From the NCBI GenBank assembly GCA_944326735.1, contig CALVFC010000039.1, forward strand, positions 1-10,587: a stretch of DNA of 10,587 nt. Direction: 5' to 3'. Each line of letters opens with the position of its first letter. Within the stretch, counting starts at the first letter, position 1. Position numbers and translations under genes: made by a program. The stretch comes from an uncultured Limosilactobacillus sp. (GTDB lineage: Bacteria; Bacillota; Bacilli; Lactobacillales; Lactobacillaceae). Below the pieces are notes generated by a model, which was not told the DNA's origin, searched no databases, and was given only the letters and a program-made list of their open reading frames with translations. Below are positions 1 through 7,850 of the stretch, in pieces.

Positions 1-2
1 GA

Positions 3-75
3 TGGGCAGTCAGGGGATCGAACCCTGGACCCACGGATTAAGAGTCCGTTGCTCTGCCAGCTGAGCTAACTGCCC
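3..75 (-). tRNA. tRNA-Lys (anticodon CUU)
   Basis: Read on the minus strand this folds as a complete cloverleaf. The 7-bp acceptor stem is GGGCAGT/ACTGCCC (69-75 with 4-10), the D-arm stem is GCTC/GAGC, and the anticodon stem is ACGGA/TCCGT. The seven-base anticodon loop CTCTTAA has CTT in the centre, which reads the lysine codon AAG. The T-arm is CAGGG-TTCGATC-CCCTG. The discriminator base is A (position 3). The following bases read TC rather than CCA, so the CCA tail would have to be added enzymatically. The gene is transcribed away from walR, and the intergenic space holds the walR promoter. Identity is read from the anticodon and fold. Confidence 0.96.
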
Positions 76-172
76 ATTTGTTCAATCAGAACATTATTAA
101 TTTATCATTTGTCGTGAACAATGTCAATAATAAATTTCAAAAAGCCAGTAAATTAGCCCCTTGATGAGGGTG

Positions 173-181
173 TGCTATAAT
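173..181 (+). promoter_or_regulatory. Extended -10 promoter of the walRK operon
   Basis: TGCTATAAT is a perfect -10 hexamer (176-181) with the TGn extension at 173-174, about 66 bases before the walR start. The matching -35 position (about 153-158, TTAGCC) is poor, as is common when the extended -10 is present. It is the best promoter-like sequence in the gap between the tRNA and walR and probably drives the whole operon. No convincing paired WalR-box repeat was seen here. Confidence 0.7.
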
Positions 182-246
182 ATATGGCAGTATATTGAGT
201 AATAAGTAATTAGTCAATGATACCCGTTTGGAGGGGAATATTTGTT

Positions 247-954
247 ATGGCTAAGAAAATTTTAGTAGTTGATGATGAAAAACCAATTTCTGATATCATC
301 AAGTTTAATTTAAAAAAGGAAGGCTACGACGTGGTTGTCGCTTTTGATGGGGAAGAAGCCCTTGAAAAAGTTGAATCGGAAAAGCCGGATTTGATTATTC
401 TGGACCTTATGTTGCCAAAAATCGATGGCTTGGAAGTTGCTAAGCGGGTTCGTGCTAAGCACACTACACCAATCATCATGGTAACCGCTAAGGACTCTGA
501 ACTAGATAAGGTTCTCGGTCTGGAATTAGGGGCTGATGACTACGTAACTAAACCGTTCTCTAACCGGGAATTAGTTGCCCGGGTTAAGGCTAATTTACGG
601 CGGCAAGCAGCCACAGCCGCACCAGCTGAAGAAGAGCATAATACTGATATCCAAGTTGGGGACTTAACAATCCACCCCGAAGCTTATACCGTTACTAAAC
701 GGGGTGAGAACATCAACTTGACTCATCGTGAATTTGAACTACTCCACTACCTAGCAGAGCATATTGGCCAAGTTATTAATCGTGAACACCTCTTACAAAC
801 TGTTTGGGGTTATGACTATTTTGGTGATGTGCGGACTGTCGACGTAACTGTTCGGCGGTTACGGGAGAAAATCGAGGATAATCCAAGTCATCCGCAATGG
901 CTGGTTACTCGTCGTGGAGTCGGTTACTACTTAGCAAATCCTGATCAAAATTAG
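247..954 (+). CDS. walR: WalR (YycF), OmpR/PhoB-family response regulator of cell-wall metabolism
   Basis: Cytoplasmic DNA-binding response regulator of the essential WalRK (YycFG) system, which controls autolysins and other peptidoglycan genes. The 235-residue product has the family's usual length. The receiver domain occupies about 3-115, with acidic pocket D9/D10, phospho-acceptor D53 in LILDLMLP, T80 and K102 in the TKPF motif. The C-terminal winged helix (about 135-232) ends in the typical [10 protein letters not shown] wing. T101 sits just before K102, at the position reported to be phosphorylated by the Ser/Thr kinase PrkC in Bacillus subtilis WalR. I chose the ATG at 247 because GGAGGGG (230-236) lies 10 bases upstream and [11 protein letters not shown] is the usual start. 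An in-frame ATG at 217 would add ten untypical residues and has no good ribosome binding site. walK follows after 13 bases. Confidence 0.97.
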   Translation: MAKKILVVDDEKPISDIIKFNLKKEGYDVVVAFDGEEALEKVESEKPDLIILDLMLPKIDGLEVAKRVRAKHTTPIIMVTAKDSELDKVLGLELGADDYVTKPFSNRELVARVKANLRRQAATAAPAEEEHNTDIQVGDLTIHPEAYTVTKRGENINLTHREFELLHYLAEHIGQVINREHLLQTVWGYDYFGDVRTVDVTVRRLREKIEDNPSHPQWLVTRRGVGYYLANPDQN

Positions 955-967
955 AGGCACCACGGTT

Positions 968-2830
968 GTGAATAGTAAGTTAAAATTCTATCAATCGATT
1001 CAGTTTAAAATCGCCCTCGTGTTCGCGTTAATGTTCATGTTAACGCTGGAATGCGTCGGGGCGGTTTTTGTGCGTCAATTGGAGCATCAAAACCTGAACA
1101 CCTTTAAGCAAACTATTGAATTACCATCTTACGTCGACAATTCTTTAAGTGAGCAGTTAGTCCGTTCTAACCATAAGAAGGCAAATAAGGAAATTAAACA
1201 AATCCTGGCTGAGGTTAATAACAACAATATTTCAGAAATTCGGGTTGTTGATAGCCAAGGGGTTGTTCGCGGAACAAGTAGTTATAGTAACCGGGACATC
1301 GTTGGTCAAAAGACGACCGACCAGACGTTAAAGCAGACCCTGGTTAACAACCGCTCGCATACGGAAAACATCTATGATCGTTCTAACCATACGCGCTACT
1401 ACGTTAATATGATCCCGTTAGTCGATAACAATAACGTTGTTGGTGCGGTGTACCTGCGGGCGAGTTTGGAAGATGTCTACACCAATATTAATAACATTAC
1501 GTTAATTTACTTGTCGGCGGCATTGATTACGATTGTAATTGGGCTGTTACTAGCAATTATTATTTCCCGGGAAATTACCCGGCCAATCGAAGAAGTCCGG
1601 AAGCAAACATTACGAATTGCTCGAGGAGACTTCTCTGGACAAGTTCGGGTCTTGGGTAATGATGAATTAGGCCAATTAGCTGGCGCCATTAACAACCTGT
1701 CTGTACGGGTTGAGGAAGCCCAAGAATCAAGTGAATCAGAACGACGGCGTTTGGATAGTGTCCTTTCCCATATGTCAGATGGTGTGTTAGCTACTGACCG
1801 GCGGGGGAACGTCACAATCGTCAACAACATGGCCCTGCAGCTGCTCGGGGTCGATCATGAAGACGAATTGATCGGTAAGTCCATTATTGACGTCCTGGAT
1901 ATCCGTCATGACTACACGGTCCGTCAACTAATCGATTCTGACCAGAAAGAAATTTTGTTGGATATGTCCAATACGGGAAGCAATATGATCCTGAACGCAT
2001 ACTTCTCCCCAATTCAACGGGAATCCGGCTTTATTAATGGGTTAGTATGTGTCCTTCATGACGTTACTAGCCAGCAAAAAGAGGAACGAGAACGGAAACA
2101 ATTCGTTTCTAACGTTTCCCACGAACTCCGGACGCCATTAACAAGTGTTAAGAGCTACGTTGAAGCATTAAGCGATGGTGCTTGGCAAGATAAGGAAATT
2201 GCCCCGCAGTTCCTGAAGGTTGTTCAAGACGAAACGGAACGGATGATCCGGATGATCAATGACCTGTTAAGTCTGTCACGGATGGACGCAGGAACGACCA
2301 AGCTGAACCTGGAATACGTTAACATTAACGAGCTCTTCAACTACATCCTGGACCGCTTCGACATGATTATCAAAAAAGAAGAGGACCCCAAGAGTAAGAA
2401 GTACACCATCGAGCGCTTCTTTACTAAGAAGGACTTGTGGGTGGAAATTGATACTGATAAGTTCACCCAAGTCGTTGATAACATTATGAACAACGCCATT
2501 AAGTATTCGCCTGATGGTGGGGTGATCACAGCACGGCTACTAGAAACTCATAACCACGTGATTTTGAGTATTTCTGACCAAGGACTGGGAATTCCACGGA
2601 AAGACCTCGGTCACATCTTCGATCGGTTCTTCCGAGTTGATAAAGCCCGTAGTCGGAAGCAGGGTGGTACCGGCTTAGGATTAGCTATTTCGAAGGAAGT
2701 CGTCAACATGCTCGGCGGTCAAATCTGGGTCGACAGTGTTGAAGGCAAAGGTTCCACCTTCTACATTTCATTACCTTATGTTCCATACGAAGAGGGAGAT
2801 GAGTGGGATGACCAAAAGGATAAAGATTAA
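968..2830 (+). CDS. walK: WalK (YycG), membrane sensor histidine kinase
   Basis: Sensor kinase partner of WalR; 620 residues, the usual length. Visible layout: TM1 about 14-34; an extracytoplasmic sensor domain about 35-176 (Cache/PAS-like); TM2 about 179-199; HAMP about 200-252; cytoplasmic PAS about 258-370; HisKA with phospho-acceptor H385 in SHELRTP; and a HATPase_c domain with N box (N505 to N509), G1 box DQGLGI (D537) and G2 box GTGLG (567-571). In the PAS domain, H268, D271 and H364 match three of the four zinc ligands described for Staphylococcus aureus WalK, but the fourth position is serine (S368) rather than glutamate. Translation starts at GTG 968, with AGAGG (953-957) overlapping the walR stop codon. 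The 3' end overlaps walH by 23 bases, suggesting coupled translation. Confidence 0.97.
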   Translation: MNSKLKFYQSIQFKIALVFALMFMLTLECVGAVFVRQLEHQNLNTFKQTIELPSYVDNSLSEQLVRSNHKKANKEIKQILAEVNNNNISEIRVVDSQGVVRGTSSYSNRDIVGQKTTDQTLKQTLVNNRSHTENIYDRSNHTRYYVNMIPLVDNNNVVGAVYLRASLEDVYTNINNITLIYLSAALITIVIGLLLAIIISREITRPIEEVRKQTLRIARGDFSGQVRVLGNDELGQLAGAINNLSVRVEEAQESSESERRRLDSVLSHMSDGVLATDRRGNVTIVNNMALQLLGVDHEDELIGKSIIDVLDIRHDYTVRQLIDSDQKEILLDMSNTGSNMILNAYFSPIQRESGFINGLVCVLHDVTSQQKEERERKQFVSNVSHELRTPLTSVKSYVEALSDGAWQDKEIAPQFLKVVQDETERMIRMINDLLSLSRMDAGTTKLNLEYVNINELFNYILDRFDMIIKKEEDPKSKKYTIERFFTKKDLWVEIDTDKFTQVVDNIMNNAIKYSPDGGVITARLLETHNHVILSISDQGLGIPRKDLGHIFDRFFRVDKARSRKQGGTGLGLAISKEVVNMLGGQIWVDSVEGKGSTFYISLPYVPYEEGDEWDDQKDKD

Positions 2831-4109
2831 ATGGCTCGATATAGCATTAGCGACCGTCGTGGTCATTAGTCTCATCTTATCGGGAATTATTTGGACGAAT
2901 CCCTTTCAATATGACCACCCTCGTGACACTAGCAGTAGTGGAAATCAAAATAATAGTGCCCAGTCGATTGGTGACCTGTACTTACCAACACAAGTTGTCA
3001 AAAATAGCAGTGGGCAAGAGCAAAGTCTTCTCTACAGTTCACGGGTCAATCTGGTGCGGCAAGCACAACGACAGATCAAGCGTTGGCAGTTGGGACGGAG
3101 CGTCCTTGTTAAGAACAACAACAGCGATGTTTACTTGAGCTACCTTCGTCAGCCAGACTCGCTCATGCTTTCCTATTCTGACCCCGTGCCCGCCACGATT
3201 TTTAATGAGACCTTTTCGCAGACAATTGACACTAGTCGGATTAAGCAAGTGGATCATATCTTGATTCCCCTTAACCATCCACGGAGCATTTACTTAATGT
3301 GCGACCATGGTTACCGTGTTTACCGGGTCCGGATTGGCCGGGGCAGTAACGATAAGTATCTGAAGCCGTTTATTGGTAATAACCATTCTATTGATAAAGT
3401 CGCCGTTGAACACAAGATTATCAACGGGAAAACACTGTTGCTGTACCCACACTCATTCTCGTTACCAGTATTTGGTTACCAAGTCACGGCGCAAAATGCT
3501 GACACCTTAAGCCAGAATTTGATTTCGAGTAATAAGCGGTCAACAGTGAACACTAATCATAACGGTCATATGACGACATACCGTGATGGTGACGATAAGC
3601 GTGTCTTTTATGATCACTGGAATGGTAAAATTCATTACCGCAATTTCCTGAGTAAACAGGATGTTCCGGAAAGCAGTGAACTATATAGCTACTTCTATCG
3701 GCTGATTGCGCGGACAGGCATTCCTTTGAATAATCTCCGCTATGATGGCATTAGTCAGCACCAGCGGATGATTAGCTACCGGAGTTATGTGGAAGGCTTC
3801 CCAATTTACAACCGTGATGGCTATGGTGCGATTAAAGTTAAGGCAGCTAACAATGGTAAGCTGCAGTTGTGGATGAGCCTTTACAATATTCAGGTGCCAT
3901 TGCCAATCAACCATCAGGAAGAGAAGTTGCCATCAACGACAACGGTCTTTAACGAGTTACGAGAAAACAATAAACTGAAGGATATTTCCGATATTAGAAT
4001 CGGTTACCTCTGGCGTAGTGACTCAACGAGTAAGGTTGTGCGGCTAACACCAACCTACTTTGTTAAGTACGATGGTAGTTGGGTTAACTACCAGAAATTG
4101 GAAAAGTAA
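2808..4109 (+). CDS. walH: WalH (YycH), membrane-anchored regulator of WalK
   Basis: Predicted 433-residue type II membrane protein: a short basic N-terminus (MTKRIKIKW), one transmembrane helix at about 10-28, the family-typical IWTNP just after it, then a large extracytoplasmic domain. In Bacillus subtilis the homologue works with YycI at the membrane to restrain WalK; in Staphylococcus aureus the pair activates it. The direction here cannot be read from sequence. The ATG at 2808 is chosen because GAGGGAG (2792-2798) lies 9 bases upstream and the reading then begins directly before the membrane helix. In-frame ATGs further upstream (2736, 2799) lie inside walK and have worse sites. The gene overlaps the walK end by 23 bases and is followed 13 bases later by walI. 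The sequence is poorly conserved, as usual for this family, so the call rests on position plus topology. Confidence 0.9.
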   Translation: MTKRIKIKWLDIALATVVVISLILSGIIWTNPFQYDHPRDTSSSGNQNNSAQSIGDLYLPTQVVKNSSGQEQSLLYSSRVNLVRQAQRQIKRWQLGRSVLVKNNNSDVYLSYLRQPDSLMLSYSDPVPATIFNETFSQTIDTSRIKQVDHILIPLNHPRSIYLMCDHGYRVYRVRIGRGSNDKYLKPFIGNNHSIDKVAVEHKIINGKTLLLYPHSFSLPVFGYQVTAQNADTLSQNLISSNKRSTVNTNHNGHMTTYRDGDDKRVFYDHWNGKIHYRNFLSKQDVPESSELYSYFYRLIARTGIPLNNLRYDGISQHQRMISYRSYVEGFPIYNRDGYGAIKVKAANNGKLQLWMSLYNIQVPLPINHQEEKLPSTTTVFNELRENNKLKDISDIRIGYLWRSDSTSKVVRLTPTYFVKYDGSWVNYQKLEK

Positions 4110-4122
4110 GGGGGAATAAACA

Positions 4123-4965
4123 ATGAATTTTAAACGAATTCAATGGATCTTCTTCTTTGCTTTTCTGTTGTTTGATGTGATTATTGCGGGTTCTTTACTA
4201 GTCGAAAATCGGTTTATTATCGCTAACAACGTCAGTGATAATTCCGCAGTCATCATGAAAGAAATGCGGAATGACTCGATCACCTTTAATAAACTCAGCA
4301 GTAAAGTTCACACTGGGTTTTACATTTCTGGTAAACGATCAGCTAGCAACGGTCAACTCGACTCGGCGACCTCACGATTAAGAAACCAGGACCAACATTT
4401 TAATGGCTACACACTTTCTAGTGAGTTTGACCGTTCTATTCGGGTTGATCCGCAAGCACCAGAAGAACGCTTGAACCAGCTAATTAAAAATGACCACCAA
4501 ATTGCTTTTGCTAGTCATTACCGTTATAATCCGGCACTTTCTAAAGGCCAAACGGTGGTCTATTCACAAGTGATTGAGGGACGGCCGCTTATGGATGGTG
4601 ATGGCCAGATTAGGTTTCACATGAATAGCTCTGGTGAAGTTACTGGCTATAACCAAACCTACCTGGAAGATGCGACGGTCTTGCGGCCAGATACGACCCT
4701 GATCAGTCAAAAGAAAGCAGTCACTTGGTTATACAAGCATAATCAAATCCCTAACAATTCTCGTATCCGTTGGTGTCAACTTGGTTATTCTCGTCTAATG
4801 ACGACCAATACGGATAACAAGAATGTTTACATCCCAACGTGGACAATTCAAATGAAGACGAAAAACTCAGGCGAAGTCGAACAGATTGCGATTAACGCCT
4901 TTAACAGTACAATCTTGAAGAATAACCAACAAACCAGTATTAATACTGATTCGTTAAATCGGTAA
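4123..4965 (+). CDS. walI: WalI (YycI), membrane-anchored regulator of WalK
   Basis: 280-residue protein with one N-terminal transmembrane helix (about 6-27, after MNFKRIQW) and an extracytoplasmic domain, the standard architecture of YycI. YycI pairs with YycH and both contact WalK through their membrane segments. The extracytoplasmic part contains the family-like stretch on internalisable ligand-binding beta folds (VVYSQVIEGRPLMDGDGQI, about 145-163) that resembles the YIEGFPIYNRDGYG segment of the upstream WalH, consistent with the known structural similarity of the two proteins. The start is ATG 4123 with AAGGGGG at 4108-4114, overlapping the end of walH. The next gene, walJ, follows after 17 bases. 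The call rests on operon position, topology and this motif. Confidence 0.88.
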   Translation: MNFKRIQWIFFFAFLLFDVIIAGSLLVENRFIIANNVSDNSAVIMKEMRNDSITFNKLSSKVHTGFYISGKRSASNGQLDSATSRLRNQDQHFNGYTLSSEFDRSIRVDPQAPEERLNQLIKNDHQIAFASHYRYNPALSKGQTVVYSQVIEGRPLMDGDGQIRFHMNSSGEVTGYNQTYLEDATVLRPDTTLISQKKAVTWLYKHNQIPNNSRIRWCQLGYSRLMTTNTDNKNVYIPTWTIQMKTKNSGEVEQIAINAFNSTILKNNQQTSINTDSLNR

Positions 4966-4982
4966 GTAAGGAGTGTTGTGAT

Positions 4983-5789
4983 GTGGAAGAAACAGATCCG
5001 TTACGTTATAGCATTTTAGCCAGTGGGAGCACGGGCAACGTTACCTATCTGGAAACAAAAGAACACCACATTTTAATCGATGCCGGCTTAAGTGGTAAAA
5101 AAATTGCGGGATTAATGGCCCAAATTCATCGTTCATTAGATGACGTGGATGCAATTTTCGTTACTCATGAACACTCCGACCACAGTCATGGTGTTGGTGT
5201 GTTAGCACGACGCTATGGGATGGATGTCTACGCTAACCAAGGAACATGGGATGCAATGGCCAATAAAATTGGCAAGATTCCTTTGGAGCAAAAGCACATT
5301 ATTGCTCCGAACAGTGTTAAGGACCTAGGGGATATGGATGTGGAGAGTTTCTCAGTATCCCATGATGCGGCCGAACCGCAGTTTTACCAGGTTCACCACA
5401 ATAACAAAACCTTCTGCATTCTCACTGATACAGGTTACGTCTCAGACCGCGTTGAAGGCACCATTCGTGATGCAGACGCGTACCTGATGGAATGTAACCA
5501 TGATACCGAAATGTTGCGGATGGGGCCTTACTCATTGCCATTGAAGCAACGCATCCTGAGCGACACCGGCCACCTTTCTAATGAAGAAGGTGCTGATGCA
5601 TTGATGGATGTGCTCGGGCGGCGGACTAAACGGATTTTCTTAGGACACCGTAGTCAGCATAATAATATGCGTTCATTGGCTCACTTAACGGTGGCTAGTT
5701 TGATGAAGGAACATGATTTTGGCGTTAACCATGACTTTAAGTTATTAGATGCTGAACCAGATCATCCATCAAAGTTAATGACCTTATAA
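4983..5789 (+). CDS. walJ: WalJ (YycJ), metallo-beta-lactamase-fold hydrolase
   Basis: 268-residue cytoplasmic protein of the YycJ/VicX family. The N-terminal SILASGSTGN motif and the metal-binding HxHxDH motif THEHSDH (H62, H64, D66, H67) are clear, followed by further likely ligands H127 (SHDA) and D149 (LTDTGY), and conserved ECNHD (170-174) and GHLSNE (H197) motifs. Homologues are described as 5'-3' exonucleases or DNA-repair related, and some affect cell-wall and division phenotypes; the substrate here is not known. The start is GTG 4983, preceded by AAGGAG (4968-4973, spacing 9). A nearby ATG at 4981 is in the wrong frame. It is the usual last gene of the wal unit, and htrA follows after 90 bases. 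Confidence 0.94.
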   Translation: MEETDPLRYSILASGSTGNVTYLETKEHHILIDAGLSGKKIAGLMAQIHRSLDDVDAIFVTHEHSDHSHGVGVLARRYGMDVYANQGTWDAMANKIGKIPLEQKHIIAPNSVKDLGDMDVESFSVSHDAAEPQFYQVHHNNKTFCILTDTGYVSDRVEGTIRDADAYLMECNHDTEMLRMGPYSLPLKQRILSDTGHLSNEEGADALMDVLGRRTKRIFLGHRSQHNNMRSLAHLTVASLMKEHDFGVNHDFKLLDAEPDHPSKLMTL

Positions 5790-5800
5790 AGTTAAATAAT

Positions 5801-5809
5801 TGCTACAAT
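5801..5809 (+). promoter_or_regulatory. Candidate extended -10 promoter of htrA
   Basis: TGCTACAAT has the TGn extension and a five-of-six -10 hexamer (TACAAT, 5804-5809), just after the walJ stop. It is the same style as the walR promoter. The -35 position would fall inside the end of walJ and is poor. If used, it would give htrA a leader of about 60 bases containing the hairpin at 5823-5848, allowing expression apart from the wal operon. Confidence 0.45.
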
Positions 5810-5822
5810 TAGTTCAAACTTT

Positions 5823-5848
5823 CTTCATACTATTGCGGTATGTTGAAG
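5823..5848 (+). promoter_or_regulatory. Imperfect hairpin in the htrA leader
   Basis: The inner stem CATAC/GTATG (5826-5830 with 5838-5842, seven-base loop) extends through TCTT/AAGA pairing with a small bulge on the 3' side. It lies between the candidate -10 and the ribosome binding site of htrA (5867-5873) and has no T tract, so it does not look like a terminator. It could be a DNA operator or an RNA element in the 5' leader; which cannot be told from one sequence. Confidence 0.3.
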
Positions 5849-5879
5849 ATGAATTAATTTGTATATGGGAGGACCAATT

Positions 5880-7175
5880 ATGCCAGAAGAAAAGCAACGT
5901 TCACGGCGGTTTTGGTTAAAAGTAGCCGGAATTGGACTGGTCGCTGGATTAATTGGTGGGGGATTGTCACTCGGCATTGGAAGTGCAATTCAGCACCATG
6001 AACAAGTTGCCAGTACCAAAGTTCCTGCTGGATCTAATAAGGCCGGCGGAACTGAAGTCCACAACAACAAGGCCGAGTTAAATGGCGAATCAACGAAGGC
6101 CTATAACTCAGTGAAGGGCGCCGTTGTTTCCGTTATTAATAAGCAACAAGTCCAATCATCCAACCAGGGAATTATGGGGATGTTTGGTGCCATTAATGGT
6201 GACGCTGACGACCAGGAAGGCGCCCAAGGTAACAACAGTTCTAACTCTGGTAAGTTGCAGACTGCCAGTGAAGGCTCAGGGGTGATCTACAAGAAGTCTG
6301 GTAAGACAGCCTATATTGTCACCAACAATCACGTTGTTAAGGGTTCTAGTGCCCTTCAAGTGATCATGAGCAATGGTCGCCGGGTCGACGCACAGCTAGT
6401 AGGGGCTGATTCAGCGACCGACCTCGCAGTTTTGAAGATTAATGCTGCGAATGTGACAACAGTGGCTTCGTTCGGTAATTCGAACTCAATCGCTGCCGGG
6501 CAAGATGTCTTAGCAATTGGTTCACCAATGGGTAGTGAGTATGCTAATACGGTTACCAAGGGAATTATTTCTGCTAAGAACCGGACACTGAAGGCCAGCT
6601 CAGATGGGACGATGACGTCTGTTATCCAGACTGATGCAGCAATTAACTCTGGTAACTCTGGTGGTCCATTAATTAACATGGCTGGTCAAGTAATCGGTAT
6701 TAACTCCATGAAGCTTGCGGGAAGCAATGATGGCTCTTCTGTTGAAGGGATGGGCTTTGCAATCCCAAGTAATGAAGTGGTCAAGATCATTAACCAGTTA
6801 GTGAAGAATGGTAAGATTTCCCGGCCAGCGTTAGGTGTTGGCATGATTGACTTAAGTCGGGTCACAACCGACCAACAGAAATCAGTCCTTAAACTACCTT
6901 CTTCAGTTAGCCGGGGCGTTGTTATCATGCAAGTTCAAAGTGGCTCACCAGCTGATAGTGCTGGTCTAAAACAGTATGATGTGATTACGAAGCTTGATAA
7001 TGTTAAAATTACTAATACTGGATCATTGAAATCGGCACTATATAAGCACAAGGTTGGCGATACCGTCTCGGTAACCTACTACCGGGATGGTCACCAACAC
7101 ACCGCTAATCTGAAGCTTTCGCAAACTGCGGCAGCGAATAATGATAGCGATAGTCAAAGCGACGATAATCAGTAA
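5880..7175 (+). CDS. htrA: HtrA/DegP-like membrane-anchored serine protease
   Basis: 431-residue surface quality-control protease that degrades misfolded exported proteins. One N-terminal signal-anchor helix (about 12-36, glycine rich) places the rest outside the membrane. A trypsin-like domain follows (about 65-300) with catalytic triad H151 (TNNHVV), D181 (SATDLAVL) and S260 (NSGNSGGPL). A single PDZ domain (about 317-415) begins at ALGVGM and includes the GSPADSAGL loop, and the tail is acidic (NDSDSQSDDNQ). A flexible Asn/Ser/Asp-rich stretch (about 95-125) precedes the protease core. The ATG at 5880 is chosen because GGGAGGA (5867-5873) lies 6 bases upstream; an in-frame TTG at 5859 lies before that site. 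htrA after walJ is the common arrangement in lactobacilli and streptococci. A hairpin follows directly. Confidence 0.96.
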   Translation: MPEEKQRSRRFWLKVAGIGLVAGLIGGGLSLGIGSAIQHHEQVASTKVPAGSNKAGGTEVHNNKAELNGESTKAYNSVKGAVVSVINKQQVQSSNQGIMGMFGAINGDADDQEGAQGNNSSNSGKLQTASEGSGVIYKKSGKTAYIVTNNHVVKGSSALQVIMSNGRRVDAQLVGADSATDLAVLKINAANVTTVASFGNSNSIAAGQDVLAIGSPMGSEYANTVTKGIISAKNRTLKASSDGTMTSVIQTDAAINSGNSGGPLINMAGQVIGINSMKLAGSNDGSSVEGMGFAIPSNEVVKIINQLVKNGKISRPALGVGMIDLSRVTTDQQKSVLKLPSSVSRGVVIMQVQSGSPADSAGLKQYDVITKLDNVKITNTGSLKSALYKHKVGDTVSVTYYRDGHQHTANLKLSQTAAANNDSDSQSDDNQ

Positions 7176-7180
7176 AATTA

Positions 7181-7224
7181 AAATCGCGTCAGTTCCTAAT
7201 GGGCTCGACGCGATTTATTATTTA
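7181..7224 (+). terminator. Rho-independent terminator or attenuator after htrA
   Basis: Perfect 10-bp inverted repeat AAATCGCGTC (7181-7190) and GACGCGATTT (7207-7216) with a 16-base loop, followed by TTATTATTT. The stem is GC rich at its core, but the T run is interrupted by A residues, so termination may be partial. It begins only 5 bases after the htrA stop and ends about 10 bases before the ribosome binding site of the next gene. Confidence 0.8.
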
Positions 7225-7244
7225 ACCGAGTGGGGGAATAATAA

Positions 7245-7742
7245 ATGAATAATCCAAAGTTTAAATATCCAGATACCAAGGCCTGTAACTTCGTGGTGCA
7301 ACGTTTGCATGAACGGGGAGTTGAACTAAGCGATTTAGCCCAGGTAGCTTATGATACCCAGATTAATTATGAACCACAGTTAACGATGGCGGAGTGTCAG
7401 GAAGCAGTGGTTGATACAATGCACAAGCGGGAATTAATGAACAATGCCATGGTAATGCTCGAATTGGACCGCCTGACGGAAGAGGGGAAGATTAAAGAGC
7501 CCCTGTCATCCATTATTAAAGCGGACGCGGGCGTCTTCGGAGTTGATGAAACCCTTGCTCTGCAAATTGCGACAATCTATGGGACGATTGGGACTACTAA
7601 TTTCGGTTACTTTGACCGGGTCAAGACAGGAATCATGCAGAAGTTTGATACTGATGGCCACCACGTTAATACCTTTATTGATGATCTACTATCGGCAATA
7701 GTGGCTGCTGTTTGTGGAAAAATTGCTCACAAGTATGCTTAG
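7245..7742 (+). CDS. YutG/PgpA-family phosphatidylglycerophosphatase A-like protein
   Basis: 165-residue soluble protein resembling the Firmicute YutG branch of the PgpA family (same length as Bacillus subtilis YutG). Recognisable features are an opening segment ending LHERGVELSDLAQVAY, then LTMAECQEAV, SSIIKADAGVFGVDE, YGTIGTTNFGYFDRVKTGI and a closing FIDDLLSAIVAAV. The acidic residues in GVDE, the FDRVK segment and the IDD pair correspond to the conserved metal-binding-type positions of PgpA. The family reaction removes phosphate from phosphatidylglycerophosphate to make phosphatidylglycerol. No membrane helix is visible, unlike Escherichia coli PgpA, and enzymatic activity of the soluble branch is uncertain. 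The start is ATG 7245 with GGGGGA at 7232-7237. It sits alone between two hairpins; a weak -10-like TATTAT lies at 7216-7221. Confidence 0.82.
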   Translation: MNNPKFKYPDTKACNFVVQRLHERGVELSDLAQVAYDTQINYEPQLTMAECQEAVVDTMHKRELMNNAMVMLELDRLTEEGKIKEPLSSIIKADAGVFGVDETLALQIATIYGTIGTTNFGYFDRVKTGIMQKFDTDGHHVNTFIDDLLSAIVAAVCGKIAHKYA

Positions 7743-7791
7743 TCGGTAAAAAGCGAATAATAGGTAGTTTGGTTACAAGAATCATTCATAA

Positions 7792-7834
7792 AACCACGGA
7801 TTGTGATAATTAGTTCACGGTCCGTGGTTATTTT
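7792..7834 (+). terminator. Rho-independent terminator after the PgpA-family gene
   Basis: Inverted repeat AACCACGGA (7792-7800) and TCCGTGGTT (7821-7829), 9 bp perfect. The loop itself can extend the stem through GTGA/TCAC (7803-7806 with 7815-7818) across a two-base mismatch. It is followed by ATTTT. It closes the PgpA-family transcript about 50 bases after its stop and isolates it from the rlmH region. Confidence 0.85.
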
Positions 7835-7850
7835 AATCTATATATTGTGG

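Noticed and set aside
217..246. N-terminal extension of WalR from ATG 217
   Set aside because: The ribosome binding site at 230-236 lies inside this extension and fits the ATG at 247; the added residues are not typical of WalR.
1507..1830. Antisense coding frame opposite walK
   Set aside because: It is the reverse shadow of the conserved TM2-HAMP-PAS coding sequence, with no ribosome binding site or recognisable protein.
2911..3138. Small plus-strand frame inside walH
   Set aside because: It is out of frame with a longer, better-supported gene and has no ribosome binding site.
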